This document shows positions 37,153 through 46,236 of a stretch of 58,878 nt of DNA, in pieces. The stretch spans positions 1 through 58,878 of the forward strand of contig SLDT01000034.1 of the NCBI GenBank assembly GCA_007125125.1, in the 5' to 3' direction. The notes beneath the pieces were generated by a model. That model saw nothing but the letters and a program-made list of their open reading frames with translations, made no database searches and had not been told where the DNA came from. Within the stretch, counting starts at the first letter, position 1. Each line of letters starts with the position of its first letter. The DNA is from Gemmatimonadota bacterium (GTDB lineage: Bacteria > Gemmatimonadota > Gemmatimonadetes > Longimicrobiales > Gaopeijiaceae). The translations under genes were made by a program, and so were the position numbers.

Positions 37153-37929
37153 TCAGCGCCCCCGCGCGCGTTCCAGGAAGGCGCGCACCCCCGCCCGGCA
37201 CTCCGCGGTGAGCCGCGCCAGCGCATTCACCTCGGCGCCGCGTGCGACGCCTTCGGCCACGGTGGCCTCCTCGATCCCGTAGAGGAGCCGCTTCGTGAGC
37301 CGGACCGCCGAGGGGGGCCGCCGCGCGAGCTCGCGGGCGAGGGCGAGGACCTCTTCCTCGAACCCCTCGGCCGGCAGCACCCGGTTCACGAGCCCGATCC
37401 GCCGCGCCTCCGCGGCATCGATCCGCCCGCCCAGCGTGACGAGCTCGAAGGCCGCACCCTCGACGACCTTGCGCCGGAGAAGGGCCATCACCATCGCCGG
37501 GACAAACCCCAGGTGCACCTCGGGGAAGCCGAACTGCGCCTCCTCCTCGGCGAGGATCAGGTCGCAGGCGGTGGCCAGGCCGCACCCTCCGGCGAGGGCC
37601 CGGCCCCGCACCCCGGCAACAATCGGGACGGGGTGCTCGCGCATCGCGACGAAGAGCCGCCCCATCCGCCCCGCGTCGTCGAGCGAGGCCTCCGGTCCCG
37701 CCTCCGCGATCGCCTCGAGCTCCGCGAGGTCGGCACCCGAGCAGAAGTCCTTCCCCGCCCCGCACAGGACGACTACCCGCACCTCAGGCTCGCGTGCGCT
37801 GGCGGTGAGTGCCTCGAGGAGCGCCTCCACGAGGGCGCCATTCAGGGCGTTCCGCCGCTCGGGCCGGTTCAGGACGAGCTCGAGGACTCCCCCCTCGGGC
37901 CCCTTCCGCAGGAGGACCGGCTCAGCCAT
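37153..37929 (-). CDS. Enoyl-CoA hydratase, methylglutaconyl-CoA hydratase (LiuC/AtuE) type
   Basis: A 258-residue crotonase. Of the two classical catalytic Glu only the second is present (FGFPEVHLGFVPA); the first is replaced by Gly (LAGGCGLATACD), and the usual GGTQRL is replaced by AMVMALLRRKV. As I recall, this combination occurs in bacterial methylglutaconyl-CoA hydratases of leucine breakdown and in the Atu isohexenyl-glutaconyl-CoA hydratase, so the Glu loss does not mean inactivity. The neighbours (carboxyltransferase, AtuA) support that reading. ATG 37929 overlaps the preceding small gene by eight bases. Confidence 0.85.
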   Translation of the reverse strand: MAEPVLLRKGPEGGVLELVLNRPERRNALNGALVEALLEALTASAREPEVRVVVLCGAGKDFCSGADLAELEAIAEAGPEASLDDAGRMGRLFVAMREHPVPIVAGVRGRALAGGCGLATACDLILAEEEAQFGFPEVHLGFVPAMVMALLRRKVVEGAAFELVTLGGRIDAAEARRIGLVNRVLPAEGFEEEVLALARELARRPPSAVRLTKRLLYGIEEATVAEGVARGAEVNALARLTAECRAGVRAFLERARGR

Positions 37930-38314
37930 CGACTGCAACTCCGGGGTCGAACCCGGGCGGGACGCGTCCCCGCCCCCGCACCCGCTCCGCCACCTCGGCC
38001 GGCACCTCGAGCTCCATCCGGAGGAGCGCCGTCGAGAGCACCTTCCCCTGCGCATCCGTCATGAGCGAGACCGTGCCCCCGCCTCCGAGCGCGCCGTGCA
38101 GGAGAAAGTTCAGGGCATGGAGGTTCGGGAGTTCGAAGCGCTCGACCTCGCCCTTCACGAGGGGCCCGAAGTGCTCGCGCACCCTCTCCGGGGTGAGCGC
38201 GCCACGCACGAGCTCCCAGTCCCGGGGGTCGTAGACCGCCACCCCCACATTCGCGGTGTCGCCCTTGTCGCCCGAGCGGGCGTGGGCCACGTCGACGAGC
38301 TGGACCTTCGGCAT
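37922..38314 (-). CDS. AtuA C-terminal domain as a separate small protein
   Basis: A 130-residue protein corresponding to the C-terminal domain that is fused to AtuA in Pseudomonas. Signature segments are VDVAHARSGDKGDTANVGVA near the start and ALNFLLHGALGGGG in the middle. It starts at ATG 38314, one base after the stop of the AtuA main-chain gene, so the two chains are made together and probably form one complex. Biochemical activity is unknown. It overlaps the hydratase start by eight bases. Confidence 0.85.
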   Translation of the reverse strand: MPKVQLVDVAHARSGDKGDTANVGVAVYDPRDWELVRGALTPERVREHFGPLVKGEVERFELPNLHALNFLLHGALGGGGTVSLMTDAQGKVLSTALLRMELEVPAEVAERVRGRGRVPPGFDPGVAVDG

Positions 38315-38315
38315 C

Positions 38316-39707
38316 TCAGACCTCCAGGATCCGGACATTCAGGTGGGGCTCGACCTCGTCCCTCCGGAGGAGGGCGGGCCAGAAAGCCATGATCTCCTGC
38401 ACGCGGGGCCTTCCTCCCGCGAAGCCGGTCACGCTCGGCGGTCCGGTGAGCACGAGGGGCGCGATCTCTCGGGTGAAACGTTCGACCGCTCCCCGGTCCC
38501 CGCTCCTCACCCCGATCCGGAGCTGGACCTCGGGGAGGTCGGGGGGCGGGGGCCCGGCCAGGTGCCCGTGCGTGCTGTCCCACCCCACGAGCTCGACCCG
38601 GATCTCGTCGAAGGCGAGCCCCAGGCGATCGAGGCGGGCGCGCAGGATCCGCTCCGCCGCCCGTGCCTTCGCCGCCGCATCGGGCCAGGCATAGACGAGC
38701 GTCCCGACCGCCTTGTAGCCATCGGCGTATGCGATCGAGACCTTGAGGAAGTCGGTCCGGGCGCTCCCGCGCACCCCGGAGACCCGCACCCGGTCCGGCC
38801 CGACCTCGTCGAGCGCGAGCGAGGTGAAGTCGGCAACCACGTCCGGAGTGATGTACTCCCGCGGATCGCCCATCTCGTAGAGGAGCTGCTCCGTCACGAT
38901 CGCGCGCGTCACCCGCCCCCCGCTCCCGGGGTGCTTCGTGACGACGAAGCTCCCGTCCTCGTGCGCCTCGATCACCGGGAAGCCGACCTGCTCCATCGCG
39001 GGCACCGTCCACCAGTCGACGAGGGCGTTCCCTCCGCTGGCCTGTGCCCCGCATTCGTTGATGTGCCCCGCCACGACGCCCTGGGCGATCCGGTCGTGGT
39101 CATCCGCGTCCCACCCGAACTCGTGCATCATCGGCGCATAGGTGAGGGCGGTGTCGGTCGAGCGCCCGGTCACGATCACATCGGCCCCCTCCTCGAGCGC
39201 CCGTACGATCGGGGCCGCTCCGATGTAGGCATTCGCACTCTGGACACGCTCCCGTATCGCGGCGAGGGGCTCGCCCGTCTCCATGTGGCGGAGCTCGTGC
39301 CCCCCCTCGATCAGCGCATCGAGGCGATCCATGAGGTCGTCGCCGGTCACCACCCCGATCCGGGCTCGTCCCCCGACCCCCGCCGCGCGGCCCGCCTCCA
39401 CGAGCGCCTCCCCGCACCCCGGGGGATTCACCCCGCCGGCGTTCGTGACCACCCGGATCCCCTGCTCGATGCAGCGGGCGAAGATCCGCTCCATGAGGGG
39501 GGGGAAGTCCCGTGCGAAGCCCGCCTCCGGATCACGCTGCCGCTGCTTCTGCATGATCGACATCGTGACCTCGGCCAGGTAGTCGAGCATCAGGTAGTCG
39601 AGGGGTCCCTCCTCGACCTGGCGCACCGGCGCCTCCAGATCATCGCCCCAGAATCCCTGCCCGCTCCCGATCCGGATCATGCGTCCCATCGCCTCGGTCT
39701 GGTCCAT
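38316..39707 (-). CDS. AtuA family protein (DUF1446), acyclic terpene utilization type
   Basis: A 463-residue cytoplasmic protein of the AtuA/DUF1446 family. The start MIRIGSGQGFWGDD, the middle VTNAGGVNPPGCGEAL, and VIVTGRSTDTALTYAPMMHE are characteristic. In Pseudomonas atuA is required for citronellol/geraniol use, but its reaction has not been settled; homologues also occur in leucine and other branched-acyl clusters of bacteria that do not use terpenes. It lies six bases after the carboxyltransferase gene and one base before its own detached C-terminal domain. A role in handling the carboxylated branched glutaconyl-CoA intermediate is inferred from context. Confidence 0.88.
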   Translation of the reverse strand: MDQTEAMGRMIRIGSGQGFWGDDLEAPVRQVEEGPLDYLMLDYLAEVTMSIMQKQRQRDPEAGFARDFPPLMERIFARCIEQGIRVVTNAGGVNPPGCGEALVEAGRAAGVGGRARIGVVTGDDLMDRLDALIEGGHELRHMETGEPLAAIRERVQSANAYIGAAPIVRALEEGADVIVTGRSTDTALTYAPMMHEFGWDADDHDRIAQGVVAGHINECGAQASGGNALVDWWTVPAMEQVGFPVIEAHEDGSFVVTKHPGSGGRVTRAIVTEQLLYEMGDPREYITPDVVADFTSLALDEVGPDRVRVSGVRGSARTDFLKVSIAYADGYKAVGTLVYAWPDAAAKARAAERILRARLDRLGLAFDEIRVELVGWDSTHGHLAGPPPPDLPEVQLRIGVRSGDRGAVERFTREIAPLVLTGPPSVTGFAGGRPRVQEIMAFWPALLRRDEVEPHLNVRILEV

Positions 39708-39713
39708 GTCGTC

Positions 39714-41375
39714 TCAGCGTCCCTCCCCCGGGACGCCGTGCCCCGGGAGGGTGAAGGGGCCCAGGTGAGGCCCCGGATTGTTCATCGCCGTGCGCAGGAG
39801 GAGGGAGAGCGCCGGGCGCACCTCCTCCGGGAGCACGACCTCGTCCACGAAGCCCCGCGCCCCCGCGAAGCGCGCATCGAGCTGCCGCTCGTACTCGGCC
39901 CGCACCTCGTCCATCCGGGTCGTGAGCGCCTCGTCGGGTACGAGCCCCTCGGCACGAAGCCGCTCGATCTGGCCCGAGAAGAGCGCCATGACCGCGCTCT
40001 CTCCCTCCATCACGCCCATCCGCCCCGTCGGGAGGGAGAGGATGAAGTCGGGGTCGAAGCCCTGCCCCGCCATCGCGTAGTAGCCCGCCCCGGAGGCATG
40101 GTTCACCGTCAGGACGACCCGGGGCACCGTTGCCGTCGCCATCGCCTCCACGAAGCGCGCTCCCGCCCGGATGATCCCCGAGTGCTCGGCCTCGCTCCCC
40201 ACCATGAAGCCCGAGACGTCCTGCACGAATAGGAGGGGCCGTCCCTGCCGGTTCATCATCTCGATGAAGTAGGCCACCTTCTCGGCGCTCTTCGTGTAGA
40301 CGATGCCCCCGAAGGTCGGACGCTCCTCCCCTGGGTTGCGTACGAGCCCGCGTGCATTCGCGATCACGCCCACCGGGACACCGTCGACCCGTCCCGTCCC
40401 GCAGATCATCTCGCGCGCCGTGTCGGGCTGGAACTCCTCGAGCGCGCCTTCGTCCAGGATGCACTCCAGGAGCTCGCGCGTCTCGTAGGGCTGCCGGTGG
40501 TCGTCCGGAAGGATGCGGGCCATCTCGCCGGCACCTCGCAGGGGCGGCTCTCGCCCTTCGCAAAGCTCCATCGCGGGCGTGCTTCTCGGGAGTTCCGCCA
40601 CGAGTTCGCGCAGCTTCTCAAGGCACGCCTCGTCGTTCGCCACCCGGTAGTGAGCGACCGCACTCACCTCCGTGTGGATCCGTGCGCCCCCGAGCTCTTC
40701 TGCATCGACCACCTGCCCCGTCGCCCCCTTCACGAGGTTCGGCCCCCCGAGCCCCATGAAGCTCGTGCCCTCGACCATGATGATCGAGTCCGAGAGCGCC
40801 GGGAGGTAGGCCCCCCCCGCGATGCAGGGCCCCATGACCGCCGCGAGCTGCGGAACGCGGAGGTAGCGGCGCATGATCGAGTTGTAGTAGAAGATCCGCG
40901 CCGCGCCGTACTGTCCCGGGAACACCCCCCCCTGGTAGGGGAGGTTCACCCCCGCCGAATCGACCAGGTAGAGGATCGGGACCCGGGAGCGCATCGCGAT
41001 CTCCTGGGCCCGCAGGATTTTCGTGATCGTCTCCGGCCACCAGGAGCCCGCCTTCACCGTGGCATCGTTCGCGACCACGACGACCTCCCGGCCCTGCACC
41101 CGACCCACTCCGGTCACGACCCCCGCCGCGGGCGCCTCGCCCTCGTAAAGGTCGTGCGCCACGAGGAGACCCACCTCGACAAAGGGCTCCCCCGGATCGA
41201 GGAGCCGCTCGATCCGCTCGCGCGCCGTCAGCTTCCCCTGCTGGTGCTGGCGCTCGATCCTCCGGGGTCCCCCACCGGCCCGCAGCCGCTCGCGCAGCTC
41301 GACAAGCTCACGGGAAAGTGCTCCGAGCCGACCCTCGGCGCCCTCCACCGCCGTCTCCGTTCCAGCCTCAGACAC
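39714..41375 (-). CDS. Acyl-CoA carboxylase carboxyltransferase subunit, methylcrotonyl/geranyl-CoA type
   Basis: A 553-residue carboxyltransferase beta subunit that moves the carboxyl group from biotin to an acyl-CoA. Crotonase-fold halves carry [15 protein letters not shown] with [17 protein letters not shown], then [17 protein letters not shown] and [21 protein letters not shown]. The [11 protein letters not shown] form and [13 protein letters not shown] style are those of methylcrotonyl-CoA and geranyl-CoA carboxylase rather than propionyl-CoA carboxylase. The start is GTG 41375, overlapping the mutase small-subunit gene by eight bases; the longer frame lacks similarity. The biotin-carrying alpha subunit is not in the window and must be supplied from elsewhere. 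Next to AtuA and a LiuC-like hydratase, this suggests leucine or isoprenoid acyl-CoA breakdown. Confidence 0.9.
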   Translation of the reverse strand: MSEAGTETAVEGAEGRLGALSRELVELRERLRAGGGPRRIERQHQQGKLTARERIERLLDPGEPFVEVGLLVAHDLYEGEAPAAGVVTGVGRVQGREVVVVANDATVKAGSWWPETITKILRAQEIAMRSRVPILYLVDSAGVNLPYQGGVFPGQYGAARIFYYNSIMRRYLRVPQLAAVMGPCIAGGAYLPALSDSIIMVEGTSFMGLGGPNLVKGATGQVVDAEELGGARIHTEVSAVAHYRVANDEACLEKLRELVAELPRSTPAMELCEGREPPLRGAGEMARILPDDHRQPYETRELLECILDEGALEEFQPDTAREMICGTGRVDGVPVGVIANARGLVRNPGEERPTFGGIVYTKSAEKVAYFIEMMNRQGRPLLFVQDVSGFMVGSEAEHSGIIRAGARFVEAMATATVPRVVLTVNHASGAGYYAMAGQGFDPDFILSLPTGRMGVMEGESAVMALFSGQIERLRAEGLVPDEALTTRMDEVRAEYERQLDARFAGARGFVDEVVLPEEVRPALSLLLRTAMNNPGPHLGPFTLPGHGVPGEGR

Positions 41376-41808
41376 TCTCGTGGCTCCGTTCCGTCTCGAA
41401 CCAGGCCCTGATGTAGGCCACGGCCTCCGTCGTCGGCGTCCCCGGTCCGAAGAGGCGGCCCACCCCACGCTCGCGCAGCTCGGTCATGTCGTCCTCGGGA
41501 ATGATCCCGCCCCCGGTCAGGAGGATGTGCTCGGCTCCCTCCGCGTCGAGGAGCTCACGCACCCTCGGGAAGAGGGTCATGTGGGCCCCCGAGAGGACGG
41601 ACATCGCAACCACGTCGACATCTTCCTGGACGGCGGCTGCCACGATCATCTCCGGCGTCTGGTGGAGTCCCGTGTAGATTACCTCGAAGCCGGCATCCCG
41701 GAACACGCTGGCAATCACCTTTGCCCCCCGGTCGTGTCCATCCAGCCCCGGCTTGGCAACGAGCACCCTGATCCGGCGCTCTCCAGTCTCCTGTCCTGCA
41801 GCGCTCAT
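41368..41808 (-). CDS. B12-binding small subunit of an acyl-CoA mutase
   Basis: A 146-residue flavodoxin-like cobalamin-binding protein, the detached C-terminal domain of methylmalonyl/isobutyryl-CoA mutase. The base-off motif is complete: [12 protein letters not shown], with His25 as the cobalt ligand, then [13 protein letters not shown] and [12 protein letters not shown] lining the nucleotide tail. At 146 residues it is about the size of IcmB of Streptomyces. ATG 41808 begins the conserved region. The large subunit gene lies 770 bases upstream, separated by a HAD phosphatase gene. The stop overlaps the carboxyltransferase start. Confidence 0.95.
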   Translation of the reverse strand: MSAAGQETGERRIRVLVAKPGLDGHDRGAKVIASVFRDAGFEVIYTGLHQTPEMIVAAAVQEDVDVVAMSVLSGAHMTLFPRVRELLDAEGAEHILLTGGGIIPEDDMTELRERGVGRLFGPGTPTTEAVAYIRAWFETERSHESV

Positions 41809-41863
41809 CGAAGTCGCGCTCCTGTGCAAGTGATATTGGATTGGCCCGCACCCGCGGACCAGC

Positions 41864-42574
41864 TCATCGGACCGGGCTCGAGACCCCGGCCAGGTGGCAC
41901 GGCAGCTCCCTGACCGCGCGAATTCGCTCGACGGGCCAGGGCGCATGCCCCTCAGGGTCGACGAGGAGCGCGTGCATCCCTGCGCCGCGAGCCCCCACCA
42001 CGTCGACCGGGTAGAGATCGCCAACGTAGAGGCAGTGCTCCGGCGGAACACCTGCCTGCCGCGCCCCCTCGAGGAAGATCGCGGGGTCGGGTTTTGCCCG
42101 CCCGAAGAGTCCCGAGTCGATCACGAAATCAAGCTCTTCGCGCAGGCCGGCCCCGACGAGCGCGCCCTCCATGCGCCCGTCCGCATTCGAGACCACCCCG
42201 ACCCCGAAACCCCGTTCCCGCAGTGTGCGGAGTGCCTCGCGAGTTCCCGGCTCGACATGGGTCCAGAGGTGCTCCCGCGCGTGCTCGTCCCGGAGGCGGG
42301 CACCCACCTGCCGGGCCACCTCACCCGAGGGCACGCCCGAAACCTCGAACAGAATCTCGAAGTATTCCCTCCATAGTTCCGGTTCCGTGCCCTCGTGCCC
42401 CTCGACCACACGGCCGGTGAGGACCCGTCGAGCCTCGACCTCGGCACGGTCGAAGCGCTCCCGGTCCCACATTGCCCCGGCCCATCGGTAGATTTCCCGC
42501 ATCCGTGTGCGGTCGGGAAAGACAAGGGTGTTTCCTGCGTCCAGCAGGACCGCCCGGACCCCGGCCGAGGACAC
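41864..42574 (-). CDS. HAD-superfamily phosphatase between the two mutase subunit genes
   Basis: A 236-residue haloacid dehalogenase-type hydrolase. Motif I reads LLDAGNTLV: the nucleophile Asp is present, but the usual second Asp (DxDxT) is Gly, as in several HAD members of the DxGxT form. Motif [10 protein letters not shown], motif III with Lys in [10 protein letters not shown] and motif [15 protein letters not shown] are intact, and a helical cap lies around residues 20-95. GTG 42574 starts two bases after the large-subunit stop, so it is part of the mutase operon. The substrate is unknown. A housekeeping role, such as removing a phosphorylated or damaged cofactor or CoA metabolite, is only a guess. 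Confidence 0.88.
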   Translation of the reverse strand: MSSAGVRAVLLDAGNTLVFPDRTRMREIYRWAGAMWDRERFDRAEVEARRVLTGRVVEGHEGTEPELWREYFEILFEVSGVPSGEVARQVGARLRDEHAREHLWTHVEPGTREALRTLRERGFGVGVVSNADGRMEGALVGAGLREELDFVIDSGLFGRAKPDPAIFLEGARQAGVPPEHCLYVGDLYPVDVVGARGAGMHALLVDPEGHAPWPVERIRAVRELPCHLAGVSSPVR

Positions 42575-42576
42575 GC

Positions 42577-44301
42577 TCAGAAGAAGACCGGCTCGCGGAA
42601 GGATCCGAAGACCTCCTCCATCGCGTGCCGAATCTCGAAGAGGGTGCAGTAGGCCCGCGCGCAGTCGAGGATACGGGGAACGAGGTTCTCACCCGAACGC
42701 GCCGCCTCCGTGAGAGCCGAGAGCGTTCGGTCGACCTCGGCCTGGTCGCGCGCGGCCCGGAGGGTGGCAAGCCGCTCGCGCTGCCGCGCCTCGACCCCGG
42801 GATCGATTCGGAGCGTCTCGACCTCGATCTGTCCGGAGCCGTCCGTGTACTCGTTGACCCCGACGATCACGCGTTCCCCCAGCTCGAACTCCTCCTGCTG
42901 GCGGAGCGCCGAGTCGGCGATCTCGCGCTGGAACCAGCCGGCCTCGATCCCGGGCACAACCCCTCCCACCTCCTCGATTCGGTCGAAGATCGACTCCGCC
43001 TCGGCTTCCAGCTCATCCGTGAGCGACTCGACGTAGTACGAGCCCGCGAGGGGATCGATCGTATTCGCCACTCCCGTCTCGTTGGCCAGGATCTGCTGGG
43101 TGCGCAGCGCGATGCGGACCGCCTTTTCCGTGGGAAGCGCGAGGGTCTCGTCGAGGGAGTTCGTGTGGAGCGACTGCGTGCCGCCGAGCACTGCGGCGAG
43201 GGCCTGATAGGCGACCCGCACGACATTGTTCTCGGGCTGCTGGGCCGTCAGCGTCACCCCGGCCGTCTGGCAGTGGGTCCGGAGCCGCCAGGAGTCCGGG
43301 TTCTTCGCGCCGTAGACATCCCGCATGCGTCGGGCCCAGATACGCCGGGCCGCCCGAAGCTTCGCGATCTCCTCGAAGAAGTCGTTGTGGATGTCGAAGA
43401 AGAAGGAAAGCCTGGGGGCAAAGGCATCCACATCGAGCCCGCGCGCGATACCCCGTTCCACGTACTCGAACCCGTTTCGCAAGGTGAAGGCGAGCTCCTG
43501 CGCTGCCGTCGCCCCGGCCTCCCGAATGTGGTAGCCCGAGATCGAGATCGGATTGTAGCGCGGAGCATGCTCGGAGCACCATTCGAACATGTCGACGATG
43601 GCCCGAAGCGCCGGCTCGGGCGGGAAGACCCAGGCATGCTGGGCCTGGTACTCCTTCAGGATGTCGTTCTGGACCGTTCCACGCAGCCGGTCCGGGCCAA
43701 CCCCCTGTTTCTCGGCTGCCGCCACGTAGAAGCAGAAGAGGATGATCGCCGGACCGTTGATCGTCATGGAGACGGAGACCTGGTCCAGGGGAATCCCCTC
43801 GAAGAGGGTCTCCATGTCGGCGAGGGAGGAGATCGCGACACCGCACACCCCAACCTCGCCGAGAGAACGCGGGTGATCCGAGTCATACCCCATGAGGGTC
43901 GGGAAGTCGAAGGCGACGGAGAGCCCTGTCTGACCGTTTCGCAGGAGGTAGTGGTAGCGTTCGTTCGTCTCCTCGGCCGTCGCGAAGCCCGCGAACTGAC
44001 GCATCGTCCAGAGTCGCGTCCGGTACATCGTCGCATAGGGCCCTCGCGTGAAGGGGAACTCCCCCGGCAGCCCCAGGCTTTCCAGGTAGCCCTCGTCCCC
44101 GTCCCGGTCGAGCGGAGTGTACAGGGGACGTATCTCGCGACCCGAGATCGAGGTGAAGGCCGCATCGCGCGTCGGAGTCCCCGCAGCGCCCTCCTCCCAG
44201 CCTTCGAGGCGCGCGCGCAGGAGCTCGAGCTCCCGCTCGCGGCGGCGGATCTCGGCCTCCAGTTCGGAGGCGGGAAGCTGGCTCTCGATCGTCGACATCA
44301 T
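42577..44301 (-). CDS. Coenzyme B12-dependent acyl-CoA mutase large subunit, isobutyryl-CoA mutase signature
   Basis: A 574-residue TIM-barrel subunit of a split acyl-CoA mutase; it lacks the B12 domain, which is encoded at 41368-41808. CoA-site motif [13 protein letters not shown] and barrel motifs [15 protein letters not shown] and [13 protein letters not shown] are intact. In methylmalonyl-CoA mutase Tyr89 (WTIRQY) and Arg207 bind the substrate. Here they are Phe103 (WTMRQF) and Gln221 (KEYQAQHAW), with the same 118-residue spacing. Phe and Gln are the isobutyryl-CoA mutase residues (Phe80/Gln198), and Arg207 is what holds the free carboxylate of methylmalonyl-CoA. I therefore expect interconversion of isobutyryl- and n-butyryl-CoA or a close analogue. 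ATG 44301 (or 44298) follows a promoter-like pair at 44377-44405. Confidence 0.92.
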   Translation of the reverse strand: MMSTIESQLPASELEAEIRRRERELELLRARLEGWEEGAAGTPTRDAAFTSISGREIRPLYTPLDRDGDEGYLESLGLPGEFPFTRGPYATMYRTRLWTMRQFAGFATAEETNERYHYLLRNGQTGLSVAFDFPTLMGYDSDHPRSLGEVGVCGVAISSLADMETLFEGIPLDQVSVSMTINGPAIILFCFYVAAAEKQGVGPDRLRGTVQNDILKEYQAQHAWVFPPEPALRAIVDMFEWCSEHAPRYNPISISGYHIREAGATAAQELAFTLRNGFEYVERGIARGLDVDAFAPRLSFFFDIHNDFFEEIAKLRAARRIWARRMRDVYGAKNPDSWRLRTHCQTAGVTLTAQQPENNVVRVAYQALAAVLGGTQSLHTNSLDETLALPTEKAVRIALRTQQILANETGVANTIDPLAGSYYVESLTDELEAEAESIFDRIEEVGGVVPGIEAGWFQREIADSALRQQEEFELGERVIVGVNEYTDGSGQIEVETLRIDPGVEARQRERLATLRAARDQAEVDRTLSALTEAARSGENLVPRILDCARAYCTLFEIRHAMEEVFGSFREPVFF

Positions 44302-44376
44302 TCTTGCTCGTTCGTGAGGAACGCGACACGCCACCCCGCCACCGAGCGGGATCCGGCGTCCTGACCTGACCCTCTG

Positions 44377-44405
44377 AAAATGCCCCCGACGGGAGGAAGG
44401 GTCAA
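44377..44405 (-). promoter_or_regulatory. Candidate promoter for the acyl-CoA mutase genes
   Basis: On the minus strand TTGACC (44405-44400), exactly 17 bases, then CATTTT (44382-44377), about 75 bases before the large-subunit ATG. The -35 element matches five of six bases; the -10 is weaker. It lies just past the TonB receptor gene and would let the mutase genes be transcribed apart from meaB and the receptor. Confidence 0.4.
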
Positions 44406-44436
44406 CGCGCCCCCCCGCGCAACGACCTCTCCGGCC

Positions 44437-46236
44437 CTACCGCCCGGGGCGGGAGAATCCAAGGTAGAACGCCCGTCCCGGGATTGGATTCCCCGTCAGG
44501 TCCGGGGCATCGGCACCGCCGAGGTTGCGACCGTCGAGGTGAACCCGGCCTCCCGCAAAGGGTGCCTCGAGCCGCAGATCCACGACTCCGTGGCCTGACC
44601 CGCCTCCGAGTCGGGACCGCGCCCCGACCACCCTCGCGCGCAGGCCCCGGGGAAGCTCCCGGTCGAGGACGAGCTGGAACTGGTCGCGCAGAGGGCGAAG
44701 GGCGTACTTCGACTCGACCCCTTCTTCCACATCGGCCTCGAGCCCGAGGGCCGAGAAGCCGGCCCTCAGCCGCGTCGCCGCGTCGACGCGAAGGGTACCC
44801 TCGACCTCGATCCCCCGGAAGCGGGCCTCGTTCACATTCCGCGTGACCCAGCGCGCATCCCCGTCGTCGGCAGGGCGGGCCCAGTCGATCAGGTCGCGGC
44901 TCGTCCGGTCGAAGAGGGTGAGGGCGAGGGCGGCCGCCCTCCCCTCTCCGAGGTGGACTCCCGCCTCGACGGAGCTCGAGCGCTCCGGTCGGAGCTCCGG
45001 GTCGGCGAGGTGGGCGGGGTCCTCGTAGTAGCGCTCGGTGAAGGTGGCGCCGCGGAAGGCCCTTCCTCCCGAGGCCCGCAGGCGGAGCTCCGGCGCGAGC
45101 GGAAGGCTGAGGGCGAGCGAGGGCGAGGTGAAGCCGCCCCACCGCTCGTGGTCGTCGTGGCGGAGCCCCGCGGTGACCTCGAGGCCGCCCGGGAAGGTGC
45201 GAACGAGTTCGGCGAAGAGGGCCGAGCGGTCCTCGTCGTGGTCGCCGAGGGTCGCGCTCCGGAGTCGGTGGCGGGCCACCTCGGCCCCGGCCGCGAAGGC
45301 CACCTCCGCGGGGAGGCGGCCCCGCACGACGAGCTCGCCCTGGAGCTGCGCCGAGGTGTGGAGGTTTCGGTAGATCGAGGGGTCCTCGCGCACGAGGATG
45401 AAGTCGTCGTCGTGCGAGCGCCATGCGAGGACCGGTTCGAGACGAAGGCCCCGCGGACCCTCGCCGCTCCAGGTGACACGGGCAGTACCGACACGGGTGG
45501 TCTCGAACGAGGGGAAGGGCGCGTAGAAGTCCCCCGCCCCGAAGGCGCGGCGCGCACGGCCTCCCTCGACGACGAGCCGCCCGCCCGCAAGGGGTGCCTG
45601 GAGCGCGAGGGTCCCCAGGCGCTGGTCCCAGTCCGTGTCGTCCCGATGGCCGTCGGAGCGCCCCGACTCCGCCGAGAGTTCGAGGGTCACGCCCTCCCCC
45701 AGTGGCACGGCTCCATGGAGCGCGGCGGTCGCGGTCCCGAAGCTTCCTCCCTCCAGCCGGACGCCCCACCCGGCCTCCCGGCGGGTCACGATGTTCACGA
45801 CACCACCGACGGCATCGCCCCCGTACATCGCCGAGGCGGCGCCGCGCAGGATCTCGATCCTTTCGATCCGGTCGAGCGGCACGGTGAGGTTGAGGTCGAA
45901 GTGGCCTGTCTGAGGATCGCTCATCCGGACGCCGTCGACCATGACAAGCACGTGCTCGAACCCCGCGCCCCGGATCGAGAGGTCGGACTGTGCGGGGGAT
46001 CGCGCGCCGACCTCGACCCCGAGGGTCGCCCCGAGGAGCTCGGCGAGGTGGCGTGCCGGAAGGGCGCGGATCTCCTCCACATCGATGATCCGGACCGAAC
46101 GGGTCCGGAGGGCAACGTCGGATGACGCGCGCGACCCGATCACGGGAATCGTGTCGAGGGTGACCTGGGCAGCGGCGGCTCCCGGAAGGAGGAGCGCACC
46201 GAAGACAAGGAAGAGGAGAATGCAGCCCTTCGTCAT
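44437..46236 (-). CDS. TonB-dependent outer-membrane receptor, BtuB-like
   Basis: A 599-residue outer-membrane active transporter. After the signal peptide (ILLFLVFGALLLPGAAAAQ) a TonB-box-like VTLDTIPVIGSRA is followed by the plug around residues 45-150 (AELLGATLGVEV, DLSIRGAGFEHVLVMVDGVR, IERIEILRGAASAMYGGDA) and a barrel of about 22 strands ending in FYLGFSRPGR. Plug wording and size resemble BtuB and other small cobalamin/corrinoid receptors rather than the 700-900-residue siderophore or SusC types. Its ATG overlaps the meaB stop (ATGA), and a B12-dependent mutase follows, so uptake of cobalamin or a precursor is the best guess. No inner-membrane BtuCDF genes are in the window. Confidence 0.9.
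   Translation of the reverse strand: MTKGCILLFLVFGALLLPGAAAAQVTLDTIPVIGSRASSDVALRTRSVRIIDVEEIRALPARHLAELLGATLGVEVGARSPAQSDLSIRGAGFEHVLVMVDGVRMSDPQTGHFDLNLTVPLDRIERIEILRGAASAMYGGDAVGGVVNIVTRREAGWGVRLEGGSFGTATAALHGAVPLGEGVTLELSAESGRSDGHRDDTDWDQRLGTLALQAPLAGGRLVVEGGRARRAFGAGDFYAPFPSFETTRVGTARVTWSGEGPRGLRLEPVLAWRSHDDDFILVREDPSIYRNLHTSAQLQGELVVRGRLPAEVAFAAGAEVARHRLRSATLGDHDEDRSALFAELVRTFPGGLEVTAGLRHDDHERWGGFTSPSLALSLPLAPELRLRASGGRAFRGATFTERYYEDPAHLADPELRPERSSSVEAGVHLGEGRAAALALTLFDRTSRDLIDWARPADDGDARWVTRNVNEARFRGIEVEGTLRVDAATRLRAGFSALGLEADVEEGVESKYALRPLRDQFQLVLDRELPRGLRARVVGARSRLGGGSGHGVVDLRLEAPFAGGRVHLDGRNLGGADAPDLTGNPIPGRAFYLGFSRPGR

Noticed and set aside
37153-37929. Hydratase as inactive because a catalytic Glu is missing
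   Set aside because: The same loss is recalled for LiuC/AtuE hydratases, and the second Glu is kept.
42577-44301. Annotation as methylmalonyl-CoA mutase large subunit
   Set aside because: The substrate-defining Tyr and Arg are replaced by Phe103 and Gln221, so the isobutyryl-type call fits better.
44953-46125. 390-codon open frame opposite the TonB receptor gene
   Set aside because: Shadow of the receptor; Val/Glu/Arg-rich without recognisable motifs.
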